From positions 124,001-188,000 of the forward strand of contig JAGDYZ010000012.1 of assembly GCA_049116335.1 (NCBI GenBank): 64,000 nt of DNA, read 5' to 3'. Positions within the stretch are counted from its first letter, which is position 1. The number at the start of each line of letters is the position of its first letter. Positions 7,681 through 15,895 of the stretch are shown one piece after another. Position numbers and translations under genes: made by a program. Under the pieces are notes generated by a model. That model made no database searches. It was not told where the DNA came from and worked only from the letters and a program-made list of their open reading frames with translations. Source of the stretch: CANMIH01 sp049116335 (GTDB lineage: Bacteria > Pseudomonadota > Alphaproteobacteria > Rhodobacterales > Rhodobacteraceae).

Positions 7681-8163
7681 ATGCCTTATCGCTGGTCAGA
7701 TACCCCTACTTCACCACAGGCCGAGCTCAAACTCTGGCCCCACAATGCCTTGTCCCATACGGGGATGGCCTGGTTGGTTTTGCTCTTTTTCCTCGCGGCC
7801 TGCCTGCCCCTTATCGGGTTTATCGGGTCCATCGCCATCTGGGGGCTTTTGCCCTTCATGGTACTGGCCACTTGGGCGCTGAACTTTGCTCTGACCAAGA
7901 ACAAACGAGACCGTCAGATTGTGGAGGTTCTCACGATCTCTCCTGAACTCACGCGTCTGGAACACCATGATCCCAAAGGCGATGTTCAGAGTTGGGAGGC
8001 ACAGACATATTGGATAAAGGTCACGCTTCATGAAGGCGGCGGGCCGGTCCCAAACTATGTCACCCTACGTGGAGGTGGACGAGAGGTTGAGATTGGCGCA
8101 TTTCTGAGCGAAGAGGAACGTAAGGCGCTGTATCACGACCTGCGGCGCGCGCTCGCCAAATAG
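7681..8163 (+). CDS. DUF2244 membrane protein
   Basis: A 160-residue protein with two adjacent membrane helices (about residues 28-68) followed by a soluble domain with VEVLTISPELTRLEHHDPKG and EIGAFLSEEERKALYHDLRRAL. This is the pattern of DUF2244, a predicted integral membrane family common in alphaproteobacteria and without a known reaction. An inverted repeat CCTAGCC-TG-GGCTAGG lies at 7656-7671, just before the gene. The next gene begins within 30 bases, so the two are probably cotranscribed. Confidence 0.85.
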   Translation: MPYRWSDTPTSPQAELKLWPHNALSHTGMAWLVLLFFLAACLPLIGFIGSIAIWGLLPFMVLATWALNFALTKNKRDRQIVEVLTISPELTRLEHHDPKGDVQSWEAQTYWIKVTLHEGGGPVPNYVTLRGGGREVEIGAFLSEEERKALYHDLRRALAK

Positions 8164-8192
8164 CTATGGCCAACCACAACCGGAACGGCACT

Positions 8193-9101
8193 ATGTCAGA
8201 ACAATCCACGTCGGCCAAACTGCGGCGCAGCATTATCCATAGACTGCCGCGTTTTCTTCAAAGCCGGATAACCCTCTCTGTCGCCGAGCGCGCCGCGGTC
8301 GATCTGGCCTCTAGTCCCGCCCAGTTCAAAGAGGGTTCCATCTCGACCACGACCTTTGCCATCCCCCTTGTCGGGGCCCATCAGGTTAGGGATTGGGAGG
8401 TCATCAACACCGCGCTGCGCATCTCACTTCAGGCTCTCATCGCGCAGAGCGATCCAAATTGGCGCGCGGTGATTTGCTCTCAGACCCGGCCAGATGCCAT
8501 TGACCTCGATCCACGCATCACGTTTCTACCGTTTGAACAGGAGGTGGAGGGCCACGACAAAGTGGCAAAGCTACAATGCCTTGCGGATCACTGCCTGCGC
8601 GACGCGCCCCTGCCCGGCTTCTTCATGCCTTTGGATGGCGACGATCTGCTGCATCGTGATCTTGTGGCGCGTCTGGGATCAGATCCCCAAAGCGGTGTGT
8701 TGTTTGACGGAGGCGTTATTCTAAACTCGGGCACCGGTGAGCTGGGCCGAACCCGCGCGCGTTCACTGTCGGAACTCGGACAAAAGCCGTTCTGGAAATT
8801 TTGCGGCAGCTGTATGGTCCTGCCGGTTGGCCGCGATTTCGACAAAGAACATCGCTTCTTTCACGCCCTGTCGCTTCATGAACACCGCCTCTACCCCTAT
8901 CTGGCCAAGCTGGCTGGGATCAGACTGCGCCGCCTTGCAGAGCCAATGGCCGTTTATCTCATCAACCATGGTGAAAACTTTGAAACCCGCAGGGGGCGTG
9001 GCGGCTTTAAGCAGCGCTTTGTAAAGCGGTTTCCTGTGAGCAAAGAAGAAACCGCCGCCCTGATGGACGACGGTTTCCCAAATCTGCGTGACCTGCTTTA
9101 G
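8193..9101 (+). CDS. Putative GT-A-type glycosyltransferase-like protein
   Basis: About 302 residues. The segment GFFMPLDGDDLLHRDLVARL looks like the DxD nucleotide-sugar site of a GT-A fold, and STTTFAIPLVGAHQVRDWEV with WRAVICSQTRPD resembles the opening strands of such a domain. No membrane helix is seen, so it would be cytosolic. I placed the start at 8193 (GGAACGG upstream); an ATG at 8166, two bases after the DUF2244 stop, is possible but has no ribosome site. The acceptor is unknown and it could be a non-catalytic relative. It converges on the GatB/YqeY gene with a six-base gap. Confidence 0.65.
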   Translation: MSEQSTSAKLRRSIIHRLPRFLQSRITLSVAERAAVDLASSPAQFKEGSISTTTFAIPLVGAHQVRDWEVINTALRISLQALIAQSDPNWRAVICSQTRPDAIDLDPRITFLPFEQEVEGHDKVAKLQCLADHCLRDAPLPGFFMPLDGDDLLHRDLVARLGSDPQSGVLFDGGVILNSGTGELGRTRARSLSELGQKPFWKFCGSCMVLPVGRDFDKEHRFFHALSLHEHRLYPYLAKLAGIRLRRLAEPMAVYLINHGENFETRRGRGGFKQRFVKRFPVSKEETAALMDDGFPNLRDLL

Positions 9102-9107
9102 ATCAGG

Positions 9108-9569
9108 TCACCCGGCCAGCCGTTCTTTGACCTTGGCGCCGGCGGCGCCAAAATCCATCTGACCGGTGTATTTGCTTTTCAGCACACCCATCACGCGCCC
9201 CATGTCGCGGATTGATTCTGCACCGATCTCGCTGACGGCGGCGTCCACGGCCTTGGCCACTTCGTCGTCGCTCAATGCGCGGGGCAGGAACTCTTCGATG
9301 ACGGCCACTTCGGCCACCTCACGTTCGGCCAGATCCAGCCGCCCGCCTTCTTCGTAAGTCTTAGCACTTTCACGGCGCTGTTTGACCATTTTGCCAAGGA
9401 TCGACAGCACTTCGGCCTCGTCGACACCGGCGTCATTGCCATCGGCGCGTGCAGCAATATCGCGGTCTTTGATCGCCGCATTGATCAGGCGCAGAGTAGA
9501 CAGGCGGTCAGAGGCCTTGTCTTTCATAGCCTGCTTCACGGCTGCATTTACCCGTGCTCGCAATTCCAT
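9108..9569 (-). CDS. GatB/YqeY domain-containing protein
   Basis: A 153-residue protein matching YqeY through MKDKASDRLSTLRLINAAIK, EEFLPRALSDDEV and the C-terminal MGRVMGVLKSKYTGQMDFG. YqeY is related to the tail domain of the GatB subunit of the tRNA-dependent amidotransferase, so a tRNA-linked role is usually proposed; the actual function is not settled. The start MELRARV at 9569 has GGGGAAA eight bases upstream. It is divergent from carA. Confidence 0.9.
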   Translation of the reverse strand: MELRARVNAAVKQAMKDKASDRLSTLRLINAAIKDRDIAARADGNDAGVDEAEVLSILGKMVKQRRESAKTYEEGGRLDLAEREVAEVAVIEEFLPRALSDDEVAKAVDAAVSEIGAESIRDMGRVMGVLKSKYTGQMDFGAAGAKVKERLAG

Positions 9570-9697
9570 GTGGTATGTTTCCCCAGTCTCAAGGGTCTGA
9601 GTTTGACCCAAGACCGTACCCTATCCAAAACAGCTCTTCATGGCAATACGGGTTAAGTTATTGAAATTAAACGTCTTTGAGAATTTCGACACACCCC

Positions 9698-9726
9698 TTG
9701 ACCCTTTGGCGCGCGCGACATAGGTT
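9698..9726 (+). promoter_or_regulatory. Predicted sigma-70-type promoter of carA
   Basis: TTGACC (-35), a 17-bp spacer, then TAGGTT (-10), 35 bp before the carA start. The -35 is near consensus; the -10 is weak. Confidence 0.5.
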
Positions 9727-9760
9727 CCGCGCAATTTGCCCAATACCGGAGTCGCTCGTC

Positions 9761-10912
9761 ATGTCTGCTGCCCAGGCCAAGCCTACCGCATGCCTCGCCC
9801 TTGCTGATGGAACCGTTTTCTACGGTCATGGCTTTGGAGCCACCGGCCAGAGCGTGGCTGAGCTCTGTTTCAACACCGCTATGTCCGGTTATCAAGAGAT
9901 CATGACCGATCCGTCTTATGCCGGTCAGATCGTCACCTTCACCTTCCCCCACATCGGCAACACCGGCGTCACCCCCGAGGATGACGAGACCGCAGATCCT
10001 GTTGCGGCCGGGATGGTTGTAAAGTGGATGCCGACCCAGTCGTCGAACTGGCGTGCTGAGCAAGAGCTTTCAGAGTGGCTGGCTGCGCGCGGCCGGATTG
10101 CAATCGGTGGGATCGACACGCGTCGCCTGACCCGTGCCATTCGCCAACAGGGTGCGCCTCATGTTGCACTGTCTCATGATCCTGAAGGCAACTTTGACAT
10201 TGAAGCTCTGGTTGCGGCAGCACGGGATTTTGCCGGTCTCGAACGTCTGGATCTCGCGAAAGATGTGACCTGCGCGCAGGGCTACCGCTGGAACGAACAA
10301 CGCTGGGCCTGGGGGGAAGGTTTCCCCAAACAGGACAACCCCAAGCACAAGGTTGTGGCCATTGATTATGGCGCCAAGCGCAATATTCTACGCTGCCTCG
10401 CCTCCGCGGGGTGCGACGTTCAGGTGCTTCCGGCAACAGCGACCTATGACGATGTCATGGCACACAACCCAGATGGCGTTTTCCTGTCCAATGGTCCCGG
10501 CGATCCCGCTGCGACCGGTGAATATGCCGTGCCAATGATCAAGGACATCCTCGACAAAACTGACCTGCCGATCTTTGGCATTTGTCTGGGTCACCAGATG
10601 TTGGCCTTGGCCCTTGGCGCCAAAACCATCAAGATGAACCACGGGCACCACGGGGCAAACCACCCGGTAAAAGAACATGCCACCGGCAAGGTTGAAATCA
10701 CCTCGATGAACCACGGGTTCGCTGTGGACAGCCAGACCCTGCCTGAGGGTGTGGTCGAAAGCCATGTCTCTCTGTTTGATGGCTCAAACTGTGGCATCCG
10801 TATCACCGACCGTCCGGTGTTCTCGGTTCAGCACCACCCAGAAGCCAGCCCCGGCCCGCAAGACAGCTTCTATCTGTTTGAGCGCTTTGCGGAAACCATG
10901 GCAAAAGCGTGA
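9761..10912 (+). CDS. carA: Carbamoyl-phosphate synthase small (glutaminase) subunit
   Basis: A 383-residue CarA. It hydrolyses glutamine and passes ammonia to CarB for carbamoyl phosphate, feeding arginine and pyrimidine synthesis. The N-terminal CPSase domain is clear (ELCFNTAMSGYQEIMTDPSY). The class I amidotransferase triad is present: Cys275 in GICLGHQ, and His359 and Glu361 in QHHPEASPG. The start MSAAQAKP at 9761 has GGAG upstream and gives the usual length. carB is not in the window, so carA is a single-gene unit here, closed by the hairpin at 10956. Confidence 0.97.
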   Translation: MSAAQAKPTACLALADGTVFYGHGFGATGQSVAELCFNTAMSGYQEIMTDPSYAGQIVTFTFPHIGNTGVTPEDDETADPVAAGMVVKWMPTQSSNWRAEQELSEWLAARGRIAIGGIDTRRLTRAIRQQGAPHVALSHDPEGNFDIEALVAAARDFAGLERLDLAKDVTCAQGYRWNEQRWAWGEGFPKQDNPKHKVVAIDYGAKRNILRCLASAGCDVQVLPATATYDDVMAHNPDGVFLSNGPGDPAATGEYAVPMIKDILDKTDLPIFGICLGHQMLALALGAKTIKMNHGHHGANHPVKEHATGKVEITSMNHGFAVDSQTLPEGVVESHVSLFDGSNCGIRITDRPVFSVQHHPEASPGPQDSFYLFERFAETMAKA

Positions 10913-10923
10913 AAGATTTAGTG

Positions 10924-10938
10924 TTAACTTCTCGTTAA
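10924..10938. promoter_or_regulatory. CtrA-type binding site, TTAA-N7-TTAA
   Basis: TTAA-CTTCTCG-TTAA matches the full CtrA consensus spacing, and the downstream half is extended (GTTAACCAT) as in many alphaproteobacterial CtrA sites. It lies 48 bp before the GT2 start and directly after carA. Control of the GT2 gene rather than carA follows from position. Confidence 0.65.
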
Positions 10939-10955
10939 CCATTTGAAGACCTAGT

Positions 10956-10982
10956 AAACCCATCCACACGGATGGGTTTTTT
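10956..10982 (+). terminator. Rho-independent terminator of carA
   Basis: A perfect 10-bp stem AAACCCATCC-ACAC-GGATGGGTTT followed by a T run. It ends only a few bases before the ATG of the next gene, an unusually tight arrangement. Confidence 0.88.
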
Positions 10983-10985
10983 AGT

Positions 10986-12833
10986 ATGAGTTCTCAGGGT
11001 TCCTCTGCCAGCGCCGCAACGGCGCAGGCGGCCGTACGGTTTCGCGATCAGCCGCTTAGTCATATTGTCGAACAGACCAAAACCATGCCAGCCGCCGAGG
11101 TCGTTCAGGCTATGGGTGATGCTGTGCGGCTCAAACAACCTCTTGAACAGATCCTCACCGCCGAAGATCTTGCCAATCCCGAAGAGGTCATCAAAGCGCA
11201 GGCTTTACGCCATGGTGCCTTGATCATGCGCCGGTCGGAAACACCGCCCGATCCCCGACTGGCTCAACTGATCCCTGCGGATTTCTGCCTGACACACGGC
11301 ATCTATCCCTGGACCCGACTGGGCGGGACGCTGGCGCTCGCGACAAGCCGCCCCGATGACTTTGCGGCGCTGCTTGAACATCTTCCGGGCGGGCTTGGCC
11401 CGGTCATGATGGTACTTGCAACTGAAAAGGACATTCACACCGCAATAGGCAATCGGCAGGGCGCACAATTGGCTCAGGAAGCCGAAACACAGGTGCCCGA
11501 AGAGGCAAGCTGCCGCGATATCGCTGCGGGATCACCTCGAGCGCGATGGATCGGATTTGCCGCTGGTCTGGCCTGTTTGTTCCTTCTTATTCTGTGGCCC
11601 AATCTTTTGTTTGCAACGGTGCTCGGTGCCGCTGTTGTGTCTTTGGTTTGCGCGCAGGCGCTCAAGGTCGCAGCCCTGATGGCCCGCCCCTCGACACCGC
11701 CCATCGAGCCCCCCTCCCTGCCAGACACGCCCCCGTCAGTCTCACTTTTGGTGCCCTTGCTGCGTGAGACTGAGCTCGCTGAGACCCTTGTCGCGCGGCT
11801 GAGCCGCCTGACCTACCCCAAACCCCTGCTGGACGTGGTTCTGGTTCTGGAACAGAGCGATCACCAGACCCGGAAAACCCTTGCCAACACCAACCTGCCC
11901 CCCTGGATGAGAACCTTGGCCGTGCCCCCCGGTACGCTGACCACCAAACCCCGCGCGCTCAACTATGCCCTGCGCTTTACGCGCGGCGAGATTGTTGGGA
12001 TCTATGACGCCGAAGACGCACCCGCCCCGGATCAGATCGATCGTATCGCAGCCGCCTTTGACGCGGCGGACGACGATGTGGGATGTTTGCAGGGGGTCTT
12101 GGATTTTTACAATCCCAAAGCCAATTGGCTGGCCCGGTGTTTTACTATTGAATACGCAAGTTGGTTTCGTGTCATGTTGCCCGGTCTGGCCCGGTTGGGA
12201 CTGGCGATCCCCCTGGGCGGAACAACAGTGTTTTTTCGGCGTGCCGTCTTGGACGACGTCAAAGGTTGGGATGCGCATAATGTGACCGAAGACGCTGATC
12301 TTGGGATCCGGCTCGCCCGGCATGGCTACCGCACCGAGATCGTGCCAACGGTCACTTTTGAAGAAGCCAACAACCGTCTTTGGCCCTGGGTGCGACAGCG
12401 CTCGCGCTGGTTAAAAGGTTATGCGATGACATGGTGGGTGCACAGCCGACGCCCGCGCCAAACGCTAGGTGACCTCGGCCACTGGCAGTTTTTCGGCATG
12501 CAGGTGTTGTTTTTGACCGCCTTGGCCCAGGCCCTATTGGCCCCGGTGCTCTGGGTCTTCTGGCTGATATTGCTTGGCATGCCCTCTCCCATGCCTCCTA
12601 TATTGACCAGTTACCTATTGCCCCTGTTTCTCTTCGCCGAAGCCATCACGCTGATCGTCGGGTTCACCGCTCTGTCGCGGAGCCCCCATCACGGCCTGAT
12701 GGTCTGGGTGCCGAGTTTGATGCTCTATTTCCCACTCGCCACCATCGCGATGTACAAAGCGGTTGCCGAGCTGTTCACCAGACCCTTCTATTGGGACAAA
12801 ACCCAGCACGGACGTTCCGCGCCCGAAAGGTGA
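10986..12833 (+). CDS. Membrane GT2 glycosyltransferase with N-terminal GspE_N-like domain
   Basis: A 615-residue protein. Residues ~25-155 resemble the N-terminal domain of type II secretion ATPases (GspE_N: DPRLAQLIPADFCLTHGIYP, then GGTLALATSRPDDFAALL). Two helices follow (~190-233), then a processive-type GT2 domain (~250-480) with the DAED metal site (341-344), TED (434-436) and QRSRW (471-475), then C-terminal helices. This is the layout of polysaccharide or cyclic-glucan synthases that polymerise and export. The ATG at 10986 is the first in-frame start after the stop at 10944 and has only a weak GGATGGG upstream. A CtrA box precedes it. The product is unknown; no partner export genes are adjacent. 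Confidence 0.85.
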   Translation: MSSQGSSASAATAQAAVRFRDQPLSHIVEQTKTMPAAEVVQAMGDAVRLKQPLEQILTAEDLANPEEVIKAQALRHGALIMRRSETPPDPRLAQLIPADFCLTHGIYPWTRLGGTLALATSRPDDFAALLEHLPGGLGPVMMVLATEKDIHTAIGNRQGAQLAQEAETQVPEEASCRDIAAGSPRARWIGFAAGLACLFLLILWPNLLFATVLGAAVVSLVCAQALKVAALMARPSTPPIEPPSLPDTPPSVSLLVPLLRETELAETLVARLSRLTYPKPLLDVVLVLEQSDHQTRKTLANTNLPPWMRTLAVPPGTLTTKPRALNYALRFTRGEIVGIYDAEDAPAPDQIDRIAAAFDAADDDVGCLQGVLDFYNPKANWLARCFTIEYASWFRVMLPGLARLGLAIPLGGTTVFFRRAVLDDVKGWDAHNVTEDADLGIRLARHGYRTEIVPTVTFEEANNRLWPWVRQRSRWLKGYAMTWWVHSRRPRQTLGDLGHWQFFGMQVLFLTALAQALLAPVLWVFWLILLGMPSPMPPILTSYLLPLFLFAEAITLIVGFTALSRSPHHGLMVWVPSLMLYFPLATIAMYKAVAELFTRPFYWDKTQHGRSAPER

Positions 12834-12860
12834 TCGCAAACCATGCTGCGGCCCGAGCAA

Positions 12861-13508
12861 TCATTCAATCTGCTGCGCCGCATCCAGTTTGAGGCGCGTG
12901 ACGAAGGCCACTGAAATATGGTCGCGCAGCGCTTGATAGGCCGCATCTTCGTCACGGCGCGCGATCGCATCAACAATCGCCTGATGCTCACCTAAGGCCA
13001 CCTCGCCGCGTCCTTCCGCGGCAAGCGACGTATCCGCCATCAGCGCCATCGAACGATGCACAAGATCCAGCTGCTGAACCAGAAATCGGTTGTGCGAGGC
13101 CATATGAATCATCTTGTGAAACCGACGGTTGGCGCGCGACAGGGCTTTGGGGTCATCGACCAGCACCCGGTCGTCCTCCACCATCTCTTGTAGCACCTGC
13201 ACCTCCTCCGAGGTCGCATGACGCGCGGCCAAGCGCGCAGCAAGCCCTTCCAGTTCACACCGCACTGCATAAAGCTCGGACATCTGGTTGTGATCAAGCG
13301 AGGCCACGATCAGGGACCGCCCATCCCGTGTCAAAAGCGACTGGGTTTCCAGCCGCTGCAAGGCTTCGCGGATGGGTGTCCGGGATACACCAAATCTTTC
13401 GGCCAGCTCACTTTCCACCAGACGATCACCGGGCCGATAGACCCCGCCGTCAATAGCTTCAAGGATAAGAGTATAGGCGTCCTTGCCGGGCGTCTTGTTC
13501 TGGCTCAT
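12861..13508 (-). CDS. GntR-family regulator, FCD type
   Basis: A 215-residue regulator. The winged helix is at residues ~10-75 (GDRLVESELAERFGVSRTPI), then an FCD domain with metal-site histidines in RRFHKMIHMASHN and GEHQAIVDAI. TAGGAGA precedes the ATG by six bases. It converges on the GT2 gene and diverges from the HAD gene across 93 nt. FCD regulators usually sense small carboxylates; no catabolic operon is adjacent, so the ligand cannot be guessed. Confidence 0.9.
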   Translation of the reverse strand: MSQNKTPGKDAYTLILEAIDGGVYRPGDRLVESELAERFGVSRTPIREALQRLETQSLLTRDGRSLIVASLDHNQMSELYAVRCELEGLAARLAARHATSEEVQVLQEMVEDDRVLVDDPKALSRANRRFHKMIHMASHNRFLVQQLDLVHRSMALMADTSLAAEGRGEVALGEHQAIVDAIARRDEDAAYQALRDHISVAFVTRLKLDAAQQIE

Positions 13509-13601
13509 ATATATCTCCTAACGCGCGACACACGATAGACACGGGCCACGGCGGGATTCAAGCGCTTGGCGCCTCTATCCCCTAAGACAAAACGAGATCC
13601 C

Positions 13602-14246
13602 ATGCCCAAACGCCATTTTTCTCACATTCGGACCTGGGTTTTTGACCTCGACCAGACACTTTATCCTCCGCACGAACGGTTGTTTCCTCAAATCGAAGAA
13701 AAGATGACCGCCTATGTCATGCGCGAGCTTGGTGTCAGCCGGGACAGAGCCGACGCGCTGCGTACAACCTACTGGCGCGATCACGGAACCACACTTGCCG
13801 GTCTGATGCGGCACCACAACATTGATCCAGAAGGGTATATGGAAGAGGTGCACGACATCTCGTTTGATGTGCTCTCGCCTGCGCCCGATCTGGCCGAATT
13901 GATCGCACAGCTGCCGGGGCGGCGTATTGTCTACACCAATGGCAGTGCGCCCTACGCGGCCAATGTTCTGAAGGCGCGTGGCCTGGAAAACCTGTTTGAG
14001 GCGATTTATGGCGTGGAACATGCGGATTATCATCCCAAACCTGATCATGCGGCGTTCGAAAAAGTGTTTGCGAAAGATGGTCTTGATCCAACTCAGGCCG
14101 CGATGTTCGAGGATGATCCACGCAATCTTGCGGTGCCGCATGCCTTGGGGATGCGCACCGTGCATGTCGCGCCCGAACCGGAACCTGCCGCCCATATTCA
14201 TCACCACACAGATGATCTCACCGCGTTTCTGGCGCAACTGACGTAA
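13602..14246 (+). CDS. HAD-family pyrimidine 5'-nucleotidase-like phosphatase
   Basis: A 214-residue HAD hydrolase. Motif I is VFDLDQTLYPP with Asp15 and Asp17, motif II is YTNGS, the motif III lysine is in HPKPD, and motif IV is FEDDPRNL. The length and the DLDQTLYPP variant fit the pyrimidine 5'-nucleotidase (Sdt1-like) subgroup, which dephosphorylates UMP/CMP and related compounds. Substrate is inferred from family only. The ATG at 13602 is the first ATG; a TTG at 13566 would add twelve residues. Confidence 0.87.
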   Translation: MPKRHFSHIRTWVFDLDQTLYPPHERLFPQIEEKMTAYVMRELGVSRDRADALRTTYWRDHGTTLAGLMRHHNIDPEGYMEEVHDISFDVLSPAPDLAELIAQLPGRRIVYTNGSAPYAANVLKARGLENLFEAIYGVEHADYHPKPDHAAFEKVFAKDGLDPTQAAMFEDDPRNLAVPHALGMRTVHVAPEPEPAAHIHHHTDDLTAFLAQLT

Positions 14247-14334
14247 AACAGACATGCGAGATGCGACAATTCTCCGCCTGTCACATCTCGCGCGGGCACC
14301 TATGTTTTCTGCACTGCAGAAACAGGAGTGCCCC

Positions 14335-14532
14335 ATGACCAACGCCGAACAAACCACGTCTTCCAAATCAGGCCTCTCCAGCACAGCGGTTTTCTATCTA
14401 ATAGCCCTGGTCATCGTCGCGCTTTTTGCCGTCAACACATTGCTCTTTGGTCTGCCAGGCCTGGCCATGACCGCTCTTGCCGCGGTTCCAGTCATCTACG
14501 GCATCTTGATGTTGATCACGGTCGGCAAGTAG
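14335..14532 (+). CDS. Small two-helix membrane protein (65 aa)
   Basis: MTNAEQTTSSKSGLSSTAVF is followed by two hydrophobic segments (~18-40 and ~43-62) separated by a glycine/proline turn. There is a good ribosome site (CAGGAG) seven bases upstream. I do not recognise a family. It sits 88 nt after the HAD gene and 64 nt before the UbiH-type gene, on the same strand, so it may be read with either. Confidence 0.7.
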   Translation: MTNAEQTTSSKSGLSSTAVFYLIALVIVALFAVNTLLFGLPGLAMTALAAVPVIYGILMLITVGK

Positions 14533-14596
14533 CCGCCAAGTGGCCGCATGGCATCTGGTCCCGGTTCGCCCTACATAGGGTGAAAGGAGATCGGCC

Positions 14597-15787
14597 ATGG
14601 ACTATGATATCGTGATTTCGGGCGGTGGCATCGCCGGGTTAACCGCCGCTGCCACCTTTGGCCAAGCCGGGTTTTCGGTGCTCTGCGTTGATCCGACACC
14701 GCCCATCACCGAGCGTGATATCGCGGGCGCAGATCTGCGCACCACGGCTTTTCTGCAACCGGCTCAACAGTTTCTCTCTGACGCAGGCCTGTGGACGGCC
14801 CTTGCCGACCATGCCATGCCGCTCGAGATCATGCGGATTGTCGATGCAGGTGGACCAACGCCGGAACCGCGGGTGACCAAAGACTTCAACGCCGCAGATA
14901 TCTCGGATCTGCCGTTTGGCTGGAACCTGCCCAACTGGCTTTTGCGCCGGGAAATGGCCACTCATCTCGCCAAAATGCCCAAGGTCGACTTCCGTCCCGG
15001 CACCGGCACCACGACGCTGTTCACTCGCGAAGCAGAAGCCCGTGTTGGTCTCACAGATGGCAGCCGGGTGCGCTGCCGCCTTGTGATCGCAGCCGATGGG
15101 CGCAACTCGCCCATGCGGCAGGCGGCCGGAATTGATGTGAAGACAACACGCTTTGGTCAAAAGGCTCTGGCTTTTGCGGTCACCCACCCGATCCCACACT
15201 GCAATGTCTCCACCGAAATCCACCGCACCGGAGGGCCTTTCACACTTGTGCCTCTGCCGGACCACAACGGCCTCCCTTCTTCCGCGATTGTCTGGATGGA
15301 AGAAGGCCCCAATGCACAAGATCTCTACGCCCTCGATGACGCGGCTTTTGAAACGGCCATGTCGGACCGGTCCTGCCACCTCTTTGGTCCGCTCAAACTC
15401 GCATCGCGTCGCACAATCTGGCCGATCATCGCACAAGAGGCCACCCACCTGACCGGACAGCGTCTGGCCCTTGTGGCCGAAGCCGCCCACGTGGTGCCTC
15501 CCATTGGTGCACAGGGCCTGAACATGAGTCTGCGCGACCTCTCTACGCTGCTGGATCTGGCCAAAGCGCAACCGGATCACCTCGGAGATGCCAAAATGCT
15601 TGACGCCTATCACCGTGCCCGCATGCCCGACATCCGCGCCCGTGTCGCCGGGATCACGGCGCTGAACAAAACCTCAATGCTGTCAAATCCCCTGCTCCGC
15701 GACACCCGCGCCGCAGCGCTCGATGCCCTCTATAGCATCAAACCCGTCCGCGAGACGCTGATGCAACTGGGTCTTGGCGCAAAATAG
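14597..15787 (+). CDS. UbiH/UbiF/VisC-type FAD-dependent monooxygenase
   Basis: A 396-residue flavoprotein hydroxylase. It has the N-terminal FAD-binding GGGIAG (9-14), the central ADGRNSPMRQ (the DG motif that contacts FAD and NADPH), and a C-terminal VAEAAHVVPPIGAQGLNMSL, the GD-type motif with the expected HxxxPxxxQG. This group hydroxylates the ubiquinone ring; alphaproteobacteria use UbiH, UbiF, UbiL or UbiM variants, and which carbon this one attacks cannot be told from motifs alone. GAAAGGAG precedes the ATG. Confidence 0.87.
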   Translation: MDYDIVISGGGIAGLTAAATFGQAGFSVLCVDPTPPITERDIAGADLRTTAFLQPAQQFLSDAGLWTALADHAMPLEIMRIVDAGGPTPEPRVTKDFNAADISDLPFGWNLPNWLLRREMATHLAKMPKVDFRPGTGTTTLFTREAEARVGLTDGSRVRCRLVIAADGRNSPMRQAAGIDVKTTRFGQKALAFAVTHPIPHCNVSTEIHRTGGPFTLVPLPDHNGLPSSAIVWMEEGPNAQDLYALDDAAFETAMSDRSCHLFGPLKLASRRTIWPIIAQEATHLTGQRLALVAEAAHVVPPIGAQGLNMSLRDLSTLLDLAKAQPDHLGDAKMLDAYHRARMPDIRARVAGITALNKTSMLSNPLLRDTRAAALDALYSIKPVRETLMQLGLGAK

Positions 15788-15862
15788 CGCGGCGTTTGGC
15801 CAAAACGCACCGGGGTTTGGGGCATCGCCCCAAGGCCTGCGTGGCCTGAACGCAAAACATCC

Positions 15863-15884
15863 GGAGGCGCCTTGAGGCGCCCCC
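15863..15884 (-). terminator. Hairpin downstream of the aminotransferase gene
   Basis: GGCGCC-TTGA-GGCGCC, extended by two G:C pairs past a mismatch, 11 bases after the minus-strand stop. The T tract is poor, so it is a weak terminator candidate. Confidence 0.45.
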
Positions 15885-15895
15885 GTTTGAAAGCT

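Noticed and set aside
9653..9670. Possible second CtrA box (TTAA and TTAA) before carA
   Set aside because: The two halves are 10 bp apart, not 7, so the spacing is wrong.
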